64,000 nt of DNA, taken from Mangrovibacterium lignilyticum (lineage in GTDB: Bacteria > Bacteroidota > Bacteroidia > Bacteroidales > Prolixibacteraceae). Both the position numbers and the translations under genes were made by a program. The notes beneath the pieces were generated by a model. That model saw nothing but the letters and a program-made list of their open reading frames with translations, had not been told where the DNA came from and ran no database searches. Below, piece by piece: positions 27,158 through 35,029 of the stretch (position 1 is its first letter; each line of letters begins with the position of its first letter). The DNA is taken from contig NZ_WKLH01000001.1 of assembly GCF_010882175.1 (NCBI RefSeq), positions 947,464 through 1,011,463 on the forward strand, in the 5' to 3' direction.

Positions 27158-27640
27158 ATGAAAAAAATGAGTATGAAATTATCACAAATAAAATCAGCAT
27201 TAAAACAGCTGGAAACCATTGCTTTTCAATTACCAAACGGAGAATTAGTTCCAACCCACTTTCACGTAACGGAAGTAGGAAAAGTCACCAAACACTTTAT
27301 CGATTGTGGCGGAACAGTTCGCAATGAAGAAGTCGTGAATTTTCAACTTTGGAATGCTACTGATTACGACCACAGGCTTCATCCGGAAAAGCTGTTGCAC
27401 ATCATCAACCTTTCTGAAAAAACATTGAATATCGGCGATTTGGAAATAGAAGTCGAATACCAGGGGCAAACAATTGAGAAATTCGGATTAGACTTTGATG
27501 GAACAAATTTCCTGCTGACATCCAAACAAACCGACTGCCTGGCTAAAGACAAATGTGGCATTCCGGTAACGGAACCTCAAGTAGGTTTTACCTATGCCCC
27601 AATCAGCTCGTGCTGCACTCCGGGCAGTGGTTGTTGCTAA
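27158..27640 (+). CDS. DUF6428 family protein with cysteine-rich C-terminus
   Basis: A 160-residue soluble protein of the Bacteroidota DUF6428 family: LPNGELVPTHFHVTEVG near the N-terminus and FQLWNATDYDHRLHPEKLL in the middle. The C-terminus is cysteine-rich (DCLAKDKCGIPV, then SSCCTPGSGCC as the last residues), suggesting metal or thiol chemistry. Relatives are often seen near arsenic-resistance genes, but none is adjacent here. Several ATG codons are possible (27158, 27167, 27173); the shortest still keeps all conserved blocks. It converges with the rhodanese operon. Confidence 0.75.
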   Translation: MKKMSMKLSQIKSALKQLETIAFQLPNGELVPTHFHVTEVGKVTKHFIDCGGTVRNEEVVNFQLWNATDYDHRLHPEKLLHIINLSEKTLNIGDLEIEVEYQGQTIEKFGLDFDGTNFLLTSKQTDCLAKDKCGIPVTEPQVGFTYAPISSCCTPGSGCC

Positions 27641-27684
27641 GGCAGGGCACAGAAAACACATCTGTTCCATCATGGATAAAATGA

Positions 27685-27724
27685 ACAAAAAAAGCAGGTT
27701 GTCCGAAATATTCAGACAACCCGC
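27685..27724 (-). terminator. Terminator of the psr/rhodanese operon
   Basis: A 10-bp stem (27694-27703 with 27715-27724, one pair being G-U on the minus-strand RNA) is followed on the minus strand by a run of seven T. It closes the operon whose last gene ends at 27782. Confidence 0.8.
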
Positions 27725-27781
27725 GATACTATTTGGTCTTTTTCCCCTGATCGACAATAGGCCTCCCCAACCCATTTCCGA

Positions 27782-28420
27782 CTAACAACCTCCGGCTACC
27801 GCAGCCGTTTTTTTACGGCGGGTAACTTCAACAGTCTTCTTTTGACTCACTTTATTTATTGCAGCACCATTCGTTGGAGCAGCCATTTCAGCGTAATTAT
27901 AACGAGCAATTTCTTGCATCAAAGTTGAATCATTTTGAGTGGCTAACAAATCATCTTTGTGTTGTTTATAATACTGATAGCCGCCAACCAGCGCCTTTAC
28001 ATTGTCGAAACCAACCTGGCGAAATAACATCACTGGCCCGTTGGCTTGCAATTGATCATCTCCATACAACACAACTGTCGTATTCTTATTTTTCAATTCT
28101 TCGAGACGGGCAATACTTTCTTCCCGTGCTAAATTTTGTGCCGACAGATTCTCCGCTCCGGGAATATGCCCCTGGCCAAAAACAAAGTTATCACGGATAT
28201 CAAACAGCACGACATCAGCATTTTCTTTTTCAATAAAACCAACCAGTTGCCAGAGATAGAAGCAACTATCGTCCGACTTGGTTTCGGCCACACTTGTTTT
28301 CATATCCATTTCATAAGTCAGCAACGGTTCGCGCATTGTTACAAAACCAACGATCATTATGGCCACAAACACCGTTAGTACGATGAGCGTTCGCCAAGGA
28401 TTTAATTCGTGTATATGCAT
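27782..28420 (-). CDS. Membrane-anchored rhodanese-like protein 1, catalytic cysteine absent, GGC tail
   Basis: A 212-residue protein with one N-terminal membrane helix (about residues 12-29) and a rhodanese fold outside the membrane. Rhodanese landmarks are VVLFDIRDNFVFGQGHIPGAENL and the closing GGYQYYKQ. The loop that should hold the catalytic CxxGxR reads YGDDQLQANG, so the active-site cysteine is missing. The only cysteines are Cys53, just after the membrane segment, and the very last residue. The protein ends VEVTRRKKTAAVAGGC, almost identical to the end of the next protein. It is the last gene of the psr operon. A sulfur-binding or docking role is inferred. Confidence 0.8.
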   Translation of the reverse strand: MHIHELNPWRTLIVLTVFVAIMIVGFVTMREPLLTYEMDMKTSVAETKSDDSCFYLWQLVGFIEKENADVVLFDIRDNFVFGQGHIPGAENLSAQNLAREESIARLEELKNKNTTVVLYGDDQLQANGPVMLFRQVGFDNVKALVGGYQYYKQHKDDLLATQNDSTLMQEIARYNYAEMAAPTNGAAINKVSQKKTVEVTRRKKTAAVAGGC

Positions 28421-28448
28421 AATTTCTTTTGTTTCAGATTAGTCTTAA

Positions 28449-29060
28449 TTAGCAGCCTCCGGCAACAGCACTCGTCTTTTTGCGCCGTTGTACTTCAACT
28501 TTCACTTTCGAACCTTCGGCTACTTCTGCCTTTGCGCCTGTAAAATACTGCTGCGCTCCTTTTCGAAAAGCATAGGTTTCGTAAGCGGTATTAGGTGATC
28601 CCTCCGATGGCTCCTGCGGGTTGATGATGGTTTCCATCCAGCAATTCAGTCCTCCCCGCATGACGTAAGTGCCTTTAAACCCAAGGCGTTTCGTGAGCAC
28701 CCAAGCCTGATCAGCAGCAATATCATCGTTCGACACGAAAACCACCTTTGTTCCGGGAATGCCGAAGTACCCCAAACTGGATGAATTTATCAGGCTATCG
28801 AGCGGAATGTTGACCGAACGTGGCAGCGCAAACTGCTCAAACTCATCAGCAGACCGCACATCGACCAACTCCAGCGATGGATCCCCGTGGATGATCATCT
28901 TTGCGATCTGATCGGTAGTCACATAGCGGGTTGGCTGAACCATTTCGAGCAGCAACTGCTGTGGTTCAATTTGCTTCAATTTCGGTTCGTTATTAACCAA
29001 TAATGTGCCGATAGCCAAGACCAGCATCAGAATGGTGAGGTAGATATAGTTTCTGTCCAT
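28449..29060 (-). CDS. Membrane-anchored rhodanese-like protein 2, catalytic cysteine absent, GGC tail
   Basis: A 203-residue protein with an N-terminal membrane helix (about residues 5-22) and a rhodanese-like domain (LELVDVRSADEFEQFALPRSVNIPLDSL). The active-site loop reads VSNDDIAADQ instead of a cysteine loop. One cysteine follows in GGLNCWMET, and the last residue is cysteine in VEVQRRKKTSAVAGGC. Relative to rhodanese 1 the bodies are very different, but the last 16 codons show eight synonymous and two amino-acid changes. It starts 3 bp after the YeeE/YedE gene, so they are co-translated. Confidence 0.8.
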   Translation of the reverse strand: MDRNYIYLTILMLVLAIGTLLVNNEPKLKQIEPQQLLLEMVQPTRYVTTDQIAKMIIHGDPSLELVDVRSADEFEQFALPRSVNIPLDSLINSSSLGYFGIPGTKVVFVSNDDIAADQAWVLTKRLGFKGTYVMRGGLNCWMETIINPQEPSEGSPNTAYETYAFRKGAQQYFTGAKAEVAEGSKVKVEVQRRKKTSAVAGGC

Positions 29061-29063
29061 GTG

Positions 29064-29666
29064 TTAGAATTTATATTCGGTCATGTTTTTGCGAACACGC
29101 TTTTCAACAAACATCGTTCCCCAGAAAGCAGCCAAAGCCACCACGGTGAAGCCCATTGCCACCCACGATGCAGGAATGCCGGTTGCGTCAGTAATAGTTA
29201 CATTGCCAAGATCTCCGCTCGTGTAAAAATCGCCGAACAACGGAAATGCTTCGGAGAATATAAAGATTCCGAAGTAAAGACCAATGGTAAAAACGATACC
29301 ATCAATTTTACCGATAGCCACCGCTGTGAAGCTTGTGCCGGGACAAAAGCCCCCCATAATAAAACCGACACCCATAACAACTCCTCCAATAATCATGGGA
29401 GTCAGATAAGTGGGCAGAATGAATATTTTAGATAGATCGAGCCAGCCGAAATAGTCGAAATACAGCAGGCCTACCATCGCGACAATCAGCGCCGTGAAAA
29501 ATACGCGCAGCACCACGAAATTGTAGCCATAGAAAACACCAACAATGTTTCGGGCTGAAGAAAAACCGGATGCTTCGAGAATAAAGCCAAAAGCCATCCC
29601 CAAAATAATGGCAATCACAAAGTCCCAGCCACTACTGATTATACCGTTTGGAATTAATGGGCACAT
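29064..29666 (-). CDS. YeeE/YedE family sulfur transporter, half 1
   Basis: A 200-residue membrane protein with about five helices, one half of the YeeE/YedE (TsuA/PmpAB) type. The conserved cysteine loop GGFCPGTSFTA is present; in TsuA such membrane cysteines pass thiosulfate through the channel. Split two-gene versions are usual in Bacteroidota. Its partner lies 43 bp upstream. In this operon it probably brings in, or exports, thiosulfate or another sulfane-sulfur compound connected with the Psr-type enzyme. Confidence 0.85.
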   Translation of the reverse strand: MCPLIPNGIISSGWDFVIAIILGMAFGFILEASGFSSARNIVGVFYGYNFVVLRVFFTALIVAMVGLLYFDYFGWLDLSKIFILPTYLTPMIIGGVVMGVGFIMGGFCPGTSFTAVAIGKIDGIVFTIGLYFGIFIFSEAFPLFGDFYTSGDLGNVTITDATGIPASWVAMGFTVVALAAFWGTMFVEKRVRKNMTEYKF

Positions 29667-29709
29667 ATTGAATATCTTTTAATGTTTTTATTCTGATAGA
29701 AATTTAAAA

Positions 29710-30246
29710 TCAAATCCATAGTTTTCGGAAAAAGTAAGCCACTGCATAACCTGTTCCGAAAATAGCAAACATGACCACCACTCCCCCAAGGGCAAAAGTC
29801 GCTGTACCACTAAGCGCGGCGCCACTGGTACATCCGCGGCCAAACTGGCTACCGATTCCGAACAACATACCACCAATCAATGCGAAGATCAGGCGGGTTC
29901 TGCTGGTAATCCTCGGGCTATGGTCGGTACGGAACTTCTTTACCCGTCCGAAAACAACGCCGGATAGCAAACCACCCAAGAAAATCCCGATCGTTTCGAA
30001 CACCAACCAGGTATACATCGGTGAATGGTCATCGCTAATAAACTTGCCCATATAGGCGTTCGACTTCACCTGCTCGGGCGAAAACACATGAGCGGTAGCC
30101 ACCACTGTACTCTTGATTGCACCGCTGGCGCCAAGTCCACGACCTGTAATTAAGACGGTGATCAGCACGAGCAGCCCCAGCAATACACCTCCTAAGTAAG
30201 GATTGATGTATTTGGGTTCTTTATTTGTTGCTAGTTCTTTATTCAT
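29710..30246 (-). CDS. YeeE/YedE family sulfur transporter, half 2
   Basis: A 178-residue membrane protein with about four to five helices and the second YeeE/YedE signature GRGCTSGAALSG containing the conserved cysteine. The N-terminus is a short cytoplasmic stretch before the first helix. Together with the next gene it should form one full channel. It lies 105 bp after psrC, the widest gap in this operon; no separate promoter is evident there. Confidence 0.85.
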   Translation of the reverse strand: MNKELATNKEPKYINPYLGGVLLGLLVLITVLITGRGLGASGAIKSTVVATAHVFSPEQVKSNAYMGKFISDDHSPMYTWLVFETIGIFLGGLLSGVVFGRVKKFRTDHSPRITSRTRLIFALIGGMLFGIGSQFGRGCTSGAALSGTATFALGGVVVMFAIFGTGYAVAYFFRKLWI

Positions 30247-30351
30247 TTTGAGCTATTTTCTAGTTAACTACACTTCAATATTGATGATCGTTTTGCATGC
30301 ATCCGACTGTTTGGCAAATGCCAGAGGAACACAAACAAAAGGCCGGTGACC

Positions 30352-31293
30352 TTAGTATAGATACCGGGTTATTTGGCCAGCCTCAACCATGATGAAACGG
30401 AACATTAAACCGCCAAACAAAATCATCGTCGGTGGCAACCATTTCGGCACATGATATCCCCACAACTCCAAGGTTTCCAATGCAGCCGGAAATATCAATC
30501 CAAGTATGACCACAAACACCCAAAAGCTTACGGTAAACGAACCACCCAAAAACAAATTGGCTGCCTCAATCGCTGTTTCCGATCCGGCCAAAAAGCCCAT
30601 AAACAGGTGAACGATCAGGAACAATTCGATAATAATGAACACGAGATCAATCCGACTCAGTGTCTTTCGTTCTTTCGGATCTTTACTAATCAGAATGGTC
30701 GTTGCCAATCCGGTTGAGAAACCAGAAACCAAAAACAGAGGTCCCAAAATGGACGTGTTCCACAACGGCCGGGCATTGAACGCTGACAGCAAAATTCCGG
30801 TGTAAACCCCAAGAATGATGGCATAGATCATCATCACCCAAGCCAGTCCAACGCGGTTTTTAATAATCCAGGCTTCCATGCGGTTCACGATCGGAAATTT
30901 CCAATCCCACCAAGGGAATATTTCTTTCATATAACTGGCGACCCAAATCAACGAAACCGGAGTGATTATCATCAAGGTCCATGCTCCCCACGACATCGGA
31001 GAGTCCAACCGAACAGTTGTGTAAAGTTGCCAGAAAAATAACTTGTGCTTCAAATCCCAGAATAATGCTCCAAGACCTAAAACAAGGACTATAGGCGCAA
31101 TAATAGGAGCCCATTTTACGGTTGCCTGCATTTTACGGCCTCTTCCCCGAACCGTGTAAAACCCGGCAAAAAACAGGATGCCGGCAGCCAGTCCGCCCAG
31201 GAAAAGGTAAATCGGAATTTGCCAGTGCCAAATATTTAAATACGGATCAATGTTGGGAATATCGCGTCCGCTAACAAATAATTCTTCATTCAT
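30352..31293 (-). CDS. psrC: PsrC/NrfD-like membrane anchor of a sulfur-compound oxidoreductase
   Basis: A 313-residue NrfD-family membrane protein of about eight to nine helices, the quinone-binding anchor of a molybdenum enzyme complex. It has the typical WHWQIPIYLFLGGLAAGILF entry and a conserved SETAIEA segment late in the protein. It sits 20 bp after the Fe-S subunit gene. It exchanges electrons between menaquinone and the Fe-S subunit. The letter psrC is used by analogy; the substrate is not established. Confidence 0.85.
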   Translation of the reverse strand: MNEELFVSGRDIPNIDPYLNIWHWQIPIYLFLGGLAAGILFFAGFYTVRGRGRKMQATVKWAPIIAPIVLVLGLGALFWDLKHKLFFWQLYTTVRLDSPMSWGAWTLMIITPVSLIWVASYMKEIFPWWDWKFPIVNRMEAWIIKNRVGLAWVMMIYAIILGVYTGILLSAFNARPLWNTSILGPLFLVSGFSTGLATTILISKDPKERKTLSRIDLVFIIIELFLIVHLFMGFLAGSETAIEAANLFLGGSFTVSFWVFVVILGLIFPAALETLELWGYHVPKWLPPTMILFGGLMFRFIMVEAGQITRYLY

Positions 31294-31313
31294 CTCGCTA
31301 TAGTTTTTGCTGG

Positions 31314-31847
31314 TTAGGTTAGAAAATACAATTGTGGTTTAGTACCTGCTTCTGGTGCGAGTACTTTCCATTTACGGTCTTTCAAGGCCAATGAAACATC
31401 GCTGTTCGGATCATCCAAATCGCCAAAATGCAGGCAACGCGTCGGACAAACGTCCACGCAAGCAGGATTTTGTCCTTTTTGTACCCGGTGAATACAGAAC
31501 GTACATTTATCAACATAGCCTTCGGGATGCGGATAACGCGCATCATACGGACACGACTCAATACATGCACCACAGCCGATACACTTAGTGTGCGTAACCA
31601 ATACAATACCTCCTTCGGCCTTGTGACTGGCACCTGTTGGGCAACAACGCACACAAGGTGAGTTATCGCAGTGGTTACAGCGTTCCGACCGGAACTCTAG
31701 GCTTAAGCTCGGATAAGTTCCATCCACGCGCTCCACAATCCAGTCGCGGCAATAGCCGTGAGGCACATTATTTTCTGTTTGACAGGCCACTACACAGTCG
31801 CCACAACCAACACATTTCTTGGTGTCGATAGCCATTGCATATCTCAT
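31314..31847 (-). CDS. psrB: PsrB-like four-cluster ferredoxin subunit
   Basis: A 177-residue DMSO-reductase-type electron-transfer subunit with four [4Fe-4S] cysteine groups: CVGCGDCVVAC, CNHCDNSPCVRCC, CIGCGACIESC and CTFC...CVDVC. There is no export signal; it would be carried out with the twin-arginine catalytic subunit. The start codon overlaps the stop of the catalytic gene by 4 bp. It connects the molybdenum subunit with the NrfD-type anchor. Confidence 0.9.
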   Translation of the reverse strand: MRYAMAIDTKKCVGCGDCVVACQTENNVPHGYCRDWIVERVDGTYPSLSLEFRSERCNHCDNSPCVRCCPTGASHKAEGGIVLVTHTKCIGCGACIESCPYDARYPHPEGYVDKCTFCIHRVQKGQNPACVDVCPTRCLHFGDLDDPNSDVSLALKDRKWKVLAPEAGTKPQLYFLT

Positions 31848-34099
31848 GCTTTATCCTCCTTTACTTCCATTGCAGGATCTTCTTTCAAAAACGTTATAAA
31901 GTTTCCGCGCATGCCGGTTCCACCCATAATCGGGTCAACGGCAATGTTGGTGATCAGCTCTTCATCACTTGCTCCGCGACCAAATGCGCGCGACAATTTT
32001 TTATCTGAGTGACCAAAACCATGGACCATATAGACGGAGTCCCAACGAATACGCTCTGTTACCCGAACTTTTACAGGGAACGAGGTAACCGCTCCATCCT
32101 GATTCTTCAACCAGACTTCCTCGTCCTTTTTCAGCCCCCAGAGATCAGCCACTTTGGGGTTTACCCAAACGCTGTTTTCACTCATTAAATCCCACAAATT
32201 GGGATTGTTCGATGTTCGGCTGAAGGTGTGCATTGGAGCACGACCATATATCAGGCGGTAAAAATTCTGTGGCGGTTCGGGATGGGGTTTGTACACTGGC
32301 ATCGGATCGAAACCTTCATCCGAGAAATCAACCGCATACAATTCTATTTTACCCGTGTTGGTGTTGAATTTGAAATCTTCCCCTTCACCGATATAAAGCG
32401 GCCCACTTTGTCTTGGATAGGTTTTTACACCAATCTTTTTCATTTCCTCCAGCGATGTTCCCATTTGCTTCAACTGCCAGTCAATCACTTCCGAGAAATC
32501 GTCATAATTAAAGTAATCATGCAATCCGAGTCGTTCACCAATTTGCTTGGCAATCCACCAACCCGGTTTCGAATCGTATTTCGGTTCAGCAGCCGGCACA
32601 CGCAAAGCAATATTGGGCTCGCGGTTTTGTGCCGAACGAATAAAATCGTAACGCTCCAGATAAGTTGCTTCCGGAAGAATAACATCGGCGTAACCGGTGA
32701 TTTCCATCGGCATTGTATCCATTACCGCAATAAACTCAACAGAATCAGCGGCCTCTTTAAACAGCTTTTTATCGGGCATTGCTAACGGCAAGTTGGTTCC
32801 GCCAACCAGCCAGGCTTTCACCTGATGCTTTTTATTCAATCGGGGAATAGAAGCCTTTAGCAACTCAGTCGTAATCCCCATCGTCGCCAACGGATATTTT
32901 CCTTCGTTGATGTCCTTCCAGGTCCACTCCGGCTCCGGGTATTCCGGTTGCGGATATTTCGGGATGCTAACAGATTCGGGCAGGTACAAACTTCCACGTT
33001 TCCCCCATGCACCGAGCAAAGCCGTCAAAATAGCCATCGCCCGCTCGCGTTGTGTGTCATCTCCGTACCAAACAACGTGACGTCCCGGATGAATTACGAC
33101 TGCAGGTGCAGCCCCGGCCATCGCTTTCGCAGTTGTGCGAATCACATCAGGTTGAATATCGGTTATTCCATAAGCCCACTCCGGAGTCATGTTTTTCACA
33201 TGCTCTTTCAGGTGATCTAAACCGAACGTATATTTCTCAACAAAATCTTTATTGAACAATTCCTCATAAATCAGCACATGTATCCAAGCCATCAACAAGG
33301 CAATGTCAGTCGATGGTTTGATCGGCAACCAATGTGTTGAGTGCGCTGCTGCAGTAGAAAAACGTGGATCGACCGTGATAATAGTTGCCCCGTTATCAAT
33401 CGCCTGCGACATCTCCTGAACCTGCGAGTTGTGCATGTTTTCGCCCAGGTGAGAACCGATCAGCACCAGACATTGCGTATCGCGAATATCGGTACACTCC
33501 GGAGAGCCAATGTAGGCACCAAAAGTGGAAAAATAGGCTGCCGAACGTGGACCGCGACAATTTGCAAAAGCCGGTTCCGCATTCGATTCCGATCCGTAGG
33601 CACGTAAAAGGTGTTCGAGATGAGTTCCGGGGTTACCATGATTGAATAACCCGAAAGCTTCAGGGCCGTACTTATCTTTCACTTCCGTCATTTTGGTCGC
33701 CACCAAATTCAGCGCTTCATCCCACGAAGCTTCGCGGAAATATTGGCTGCCGTCGCTATTTTTTTCACGGATTAATGGCGTCTTTAAACGATCTTCGTCG
33801 TAATACATTCCAACTCCGCCTGTTCCTCGGGGACATAAGCGACCGTTGCAATGCGGATCATTTTGGTTTCCGACTACTTTCCGAATTCGGCCTTGTTTAT
33901 CCACATAGGCCCATCCGGCGCATTTCCAGAAACATACTTCGCAGTAAGTAGCATAGGGTGTCAGATCTTCATCACTGACAGGTCCTTCAATCTTCGGCTC
34001 AAACCACTTGAACTTTTTTGCACCAAAAGCACTTAATCCTAAGACCGTTGCTCCGGTACCAGCTGCTGAAATCTTGATAAAATCCCGTCGTGTCTTCAT
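31844..34099 (-). CDS. psrA: Molybdopterin oxidoreductase, polysulfide/thiosulfate reductase-like catalytic subunit
   Basis: A 751-residue member of the DMSO reductase superfamily. It has a twin-arginine signal (TRRDFIKISAAGTG), then the [4Fe-4S] motif CEVCFWKC with the fourth cysteine in GRLCPRG, the central molybdopterin domains and a C-terminal MGD-binding domain. A candidate molybdenum ligand is the cysteine in FANCRGPRSA, but I cannot confirm it. The gene order with a ferredoxin, an NrfD anchor, YedE and rhodaneses supports a sulfur substrate (polysulfide, thiosulfate or tetrathionate). It leads the operon from a probable promoter at 34235-34267. Confidence 0.87.
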   Translation of the reverse strand: MKTRRDFIKISAAGTGATVLGLSAFGAKKFKWFEPKIEGPVSDEDLTPYATYCEVCFWKCAGWAYVDKQGRIRKVVGNQNDPHCNGRLCPRGTGGVGMYYDEDRLKTPLIREKNSDGSQYFREASWDEALNLVATKMTEVKDKYGPEAFGLFNHGNPGTHLEHLLRAYGSESNAEPAFANCRGPRSAAYFSTFGAYIGSPECTDIRDTQCLVLIGSHLGENMHNSQVQEMSQAIDNGATIITVDPRFSTAAAHSTHWLPIKPSTDIALLMAWIHVLIYEELFNKDFVEKYTFGLDHLKEHVKNMTPEWAYGITDIQPDVIRTTAKAMAGAAPAVVIHPGRHVVWYGDDTQRERAMAILTALLGAWGKRGSLYLPESVSIPKYPQPEYPEPEWTWKDINEGKYPLATMGITTELLKASIPRLNKKHQVKAWLVGGTNLPLAMPDKKLFKEAADSVEFIAVMDTMPMEITGYADVILPEATYLERYDFIRSAQNREPNIALRVPAAEPKYDSKPGWWIAKQIGERLGLHDYFNYDDFSEVIDWQLKQMGTSLEEMKKIGVKTYPRQSGPLYIGEGEDFKFNTNTGKIELYAVDFSDEGFDPMPVYKPHPEPPQNFYRLIYGRAPMHTFSRTSNNPNLWDLMSENSVWVNPKVADLWGLKKDEEVWLKNQDGAVTSFPVKVRVTERIRWDSVYMVHGFGHSDKKLSRAFGRGASDEELITNIAVDPIMGGTGMRGNFITFLKEDPAMEVKEDKA

Positions 34100-34635
34100 G
34101 CGTGATTAGTTATTTTTCAAGCTATTTTGTTACTATCTCCAATGCAGAACCAATACGTGTAGACTGTAGAATATTAATCATAGTTTTATCTACAAGTTAG
34201 GCTATGCAAATATTTAAAGATTTAGATATGATGACAAATATAGAAGTATTATCAAAAGATGATACAATTCAATTCTAATTTGAAAACGTTAAAAATAAGG
34301 CCCATTCAATATCGGATTTAAAGCTATTTTTATCTTCTTGTTTCTTGAAAGGAAATGCGATCTCAAAAAACACAACAAACTCGCATACATCATCTTCCAT
34401 CTAGATTAGATTACGAAATTTAAATTCAGGCAGGTCAATTCACTTCATTTTATGTGCGCTAATCGACCAATCTATTTAAACAAAATACAAATAATCATTT
34501 GTTCATTTCTAACTTAAGATAAGAATCTTGATTTTGCAATATGTTATAGAAAACCCTACCATAAAAGTCACTTATGAAATATTCCAGATATTTTCATTTA
34601 TCATTTTACTACTTTTGCTTCTTAAAATTGAAGTA
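34100..34635. other. Divergent control region between psrA and the Rieske gene
   Basis: About 535 bp of AT-rich DNA. A frame is open on the plus strand from a TTG at 34528, but it is probably the untranslated upstream part of the Rieske gene. On the minus strand there is a good promoter at 34235-34267, giving a leader of about 135 nt before psrA. I see no clear FNR-type palindrome and no promoter for the Rieske gene. Confidence 0.55.
34235..34267 (-). promoter_or_regulatory. Probable promoter of the psr operon
   Basis: On the minus strand TTG (34267-34265), 22 bp and TATATTTG (34242-34235) fit the Bacteroidota promoter pattern. The psrA ATG is 135 bp further on, so the mRNA would have a long leader. 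Confidence 0.5.
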
Positions 34636-35028
34636 ATGGAGCGAGTGAGCAGACGGACTTTTCTACAGTTAGCCATGACGATTACCGCAGGGCTTTTTGT
34701 TGCCTTATGGAACAAGCTTGCTCAAAATCAACTAAAACAGGATGAGCAACGTACGCGGATTTTTCCTTTCAATAAAAACAAGACTGTTATTTTCGCGGAC
34801 AACTTCATCATTATAAATCAAGAGGATAGCACAACGGTTTTATCGGCTCATTGTACGCATTTGGGTTGTAAAATAAACGAAACCGAAAATGGCAAACTGA
34901 TTTGCCCCTGCCACGGCTCGGAGTATGATCTCAGCGGAAATGTGTTAAAAGGTCCGGCTTATAAAAGTCTACCGCAACTTCAGGCACGCATCTCCGACGA
35001 TGGAAACCAAATCGAAATTCAAGGGTAA
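34636..35028 (+). CDS. Rieske [2Fe-2S] protein with twin-arginine signal
   Basis: A 130-residue Rieske iron-sulfur protein. The N-terminus MERVSRRTFLQLAMT is a twin-arginine signal/anchor. The cluster motifs are CTHLGC (Cys73, His75, disulfide Cys78) and CPCHGS (Cys90, disulfide Cys92, His93), so all ligands are present. The frame opens at a TTG 36 codons earlier, but that would put a hydrophobic segment before the twin arginines; the ATG at 34636 is preferred. It stops one base before the ATG of the cytochrome b fusion, so the two proteins form a bc-type quinone oxidoreductase module. Confidence 0.9.
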   Translation: MERVSRRTFLQLAMTITAGLFVALWNKLAQNQLKQDEQRTRIFPFNKNKTVIFADNFIIINQEDSTTVLSAHCTHLGCKINETENGKLICPCHGSEYDLSGNVLKGPAYKSLPQLQARISDDGNQIEIQG

Positions 35029-35029
35029 G

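Noticed and set aside
27488-27775. Minus-strand ORF of 95 codons opposite DUF6428
   Set aside because: It is antisense to a better-supported gene and covers the operon terminator; it has no family-like features.
34225-34275. FNR-type operator upstream of psrA
   Set aside because: ATCA...TGAT half sites occur, but spacing and sequence do not fit the TTGAT-N4-ATCAA palindrome.
34528-34635. Longer Rieske protein starting at TTG 34528
   Set aside because: It would place a separate hydrophobic helix before the twin-arginine signal; the ATG at 34636 gives a normal exported Rieske protein.
35000-35029. Cytochrome b fusion starting at 35000
   Set aside because: This start lies inside the Rieske gene; the ATG at 35030, one base after the Rieske stop, is simpler. 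The earlier start cannot be excluded.
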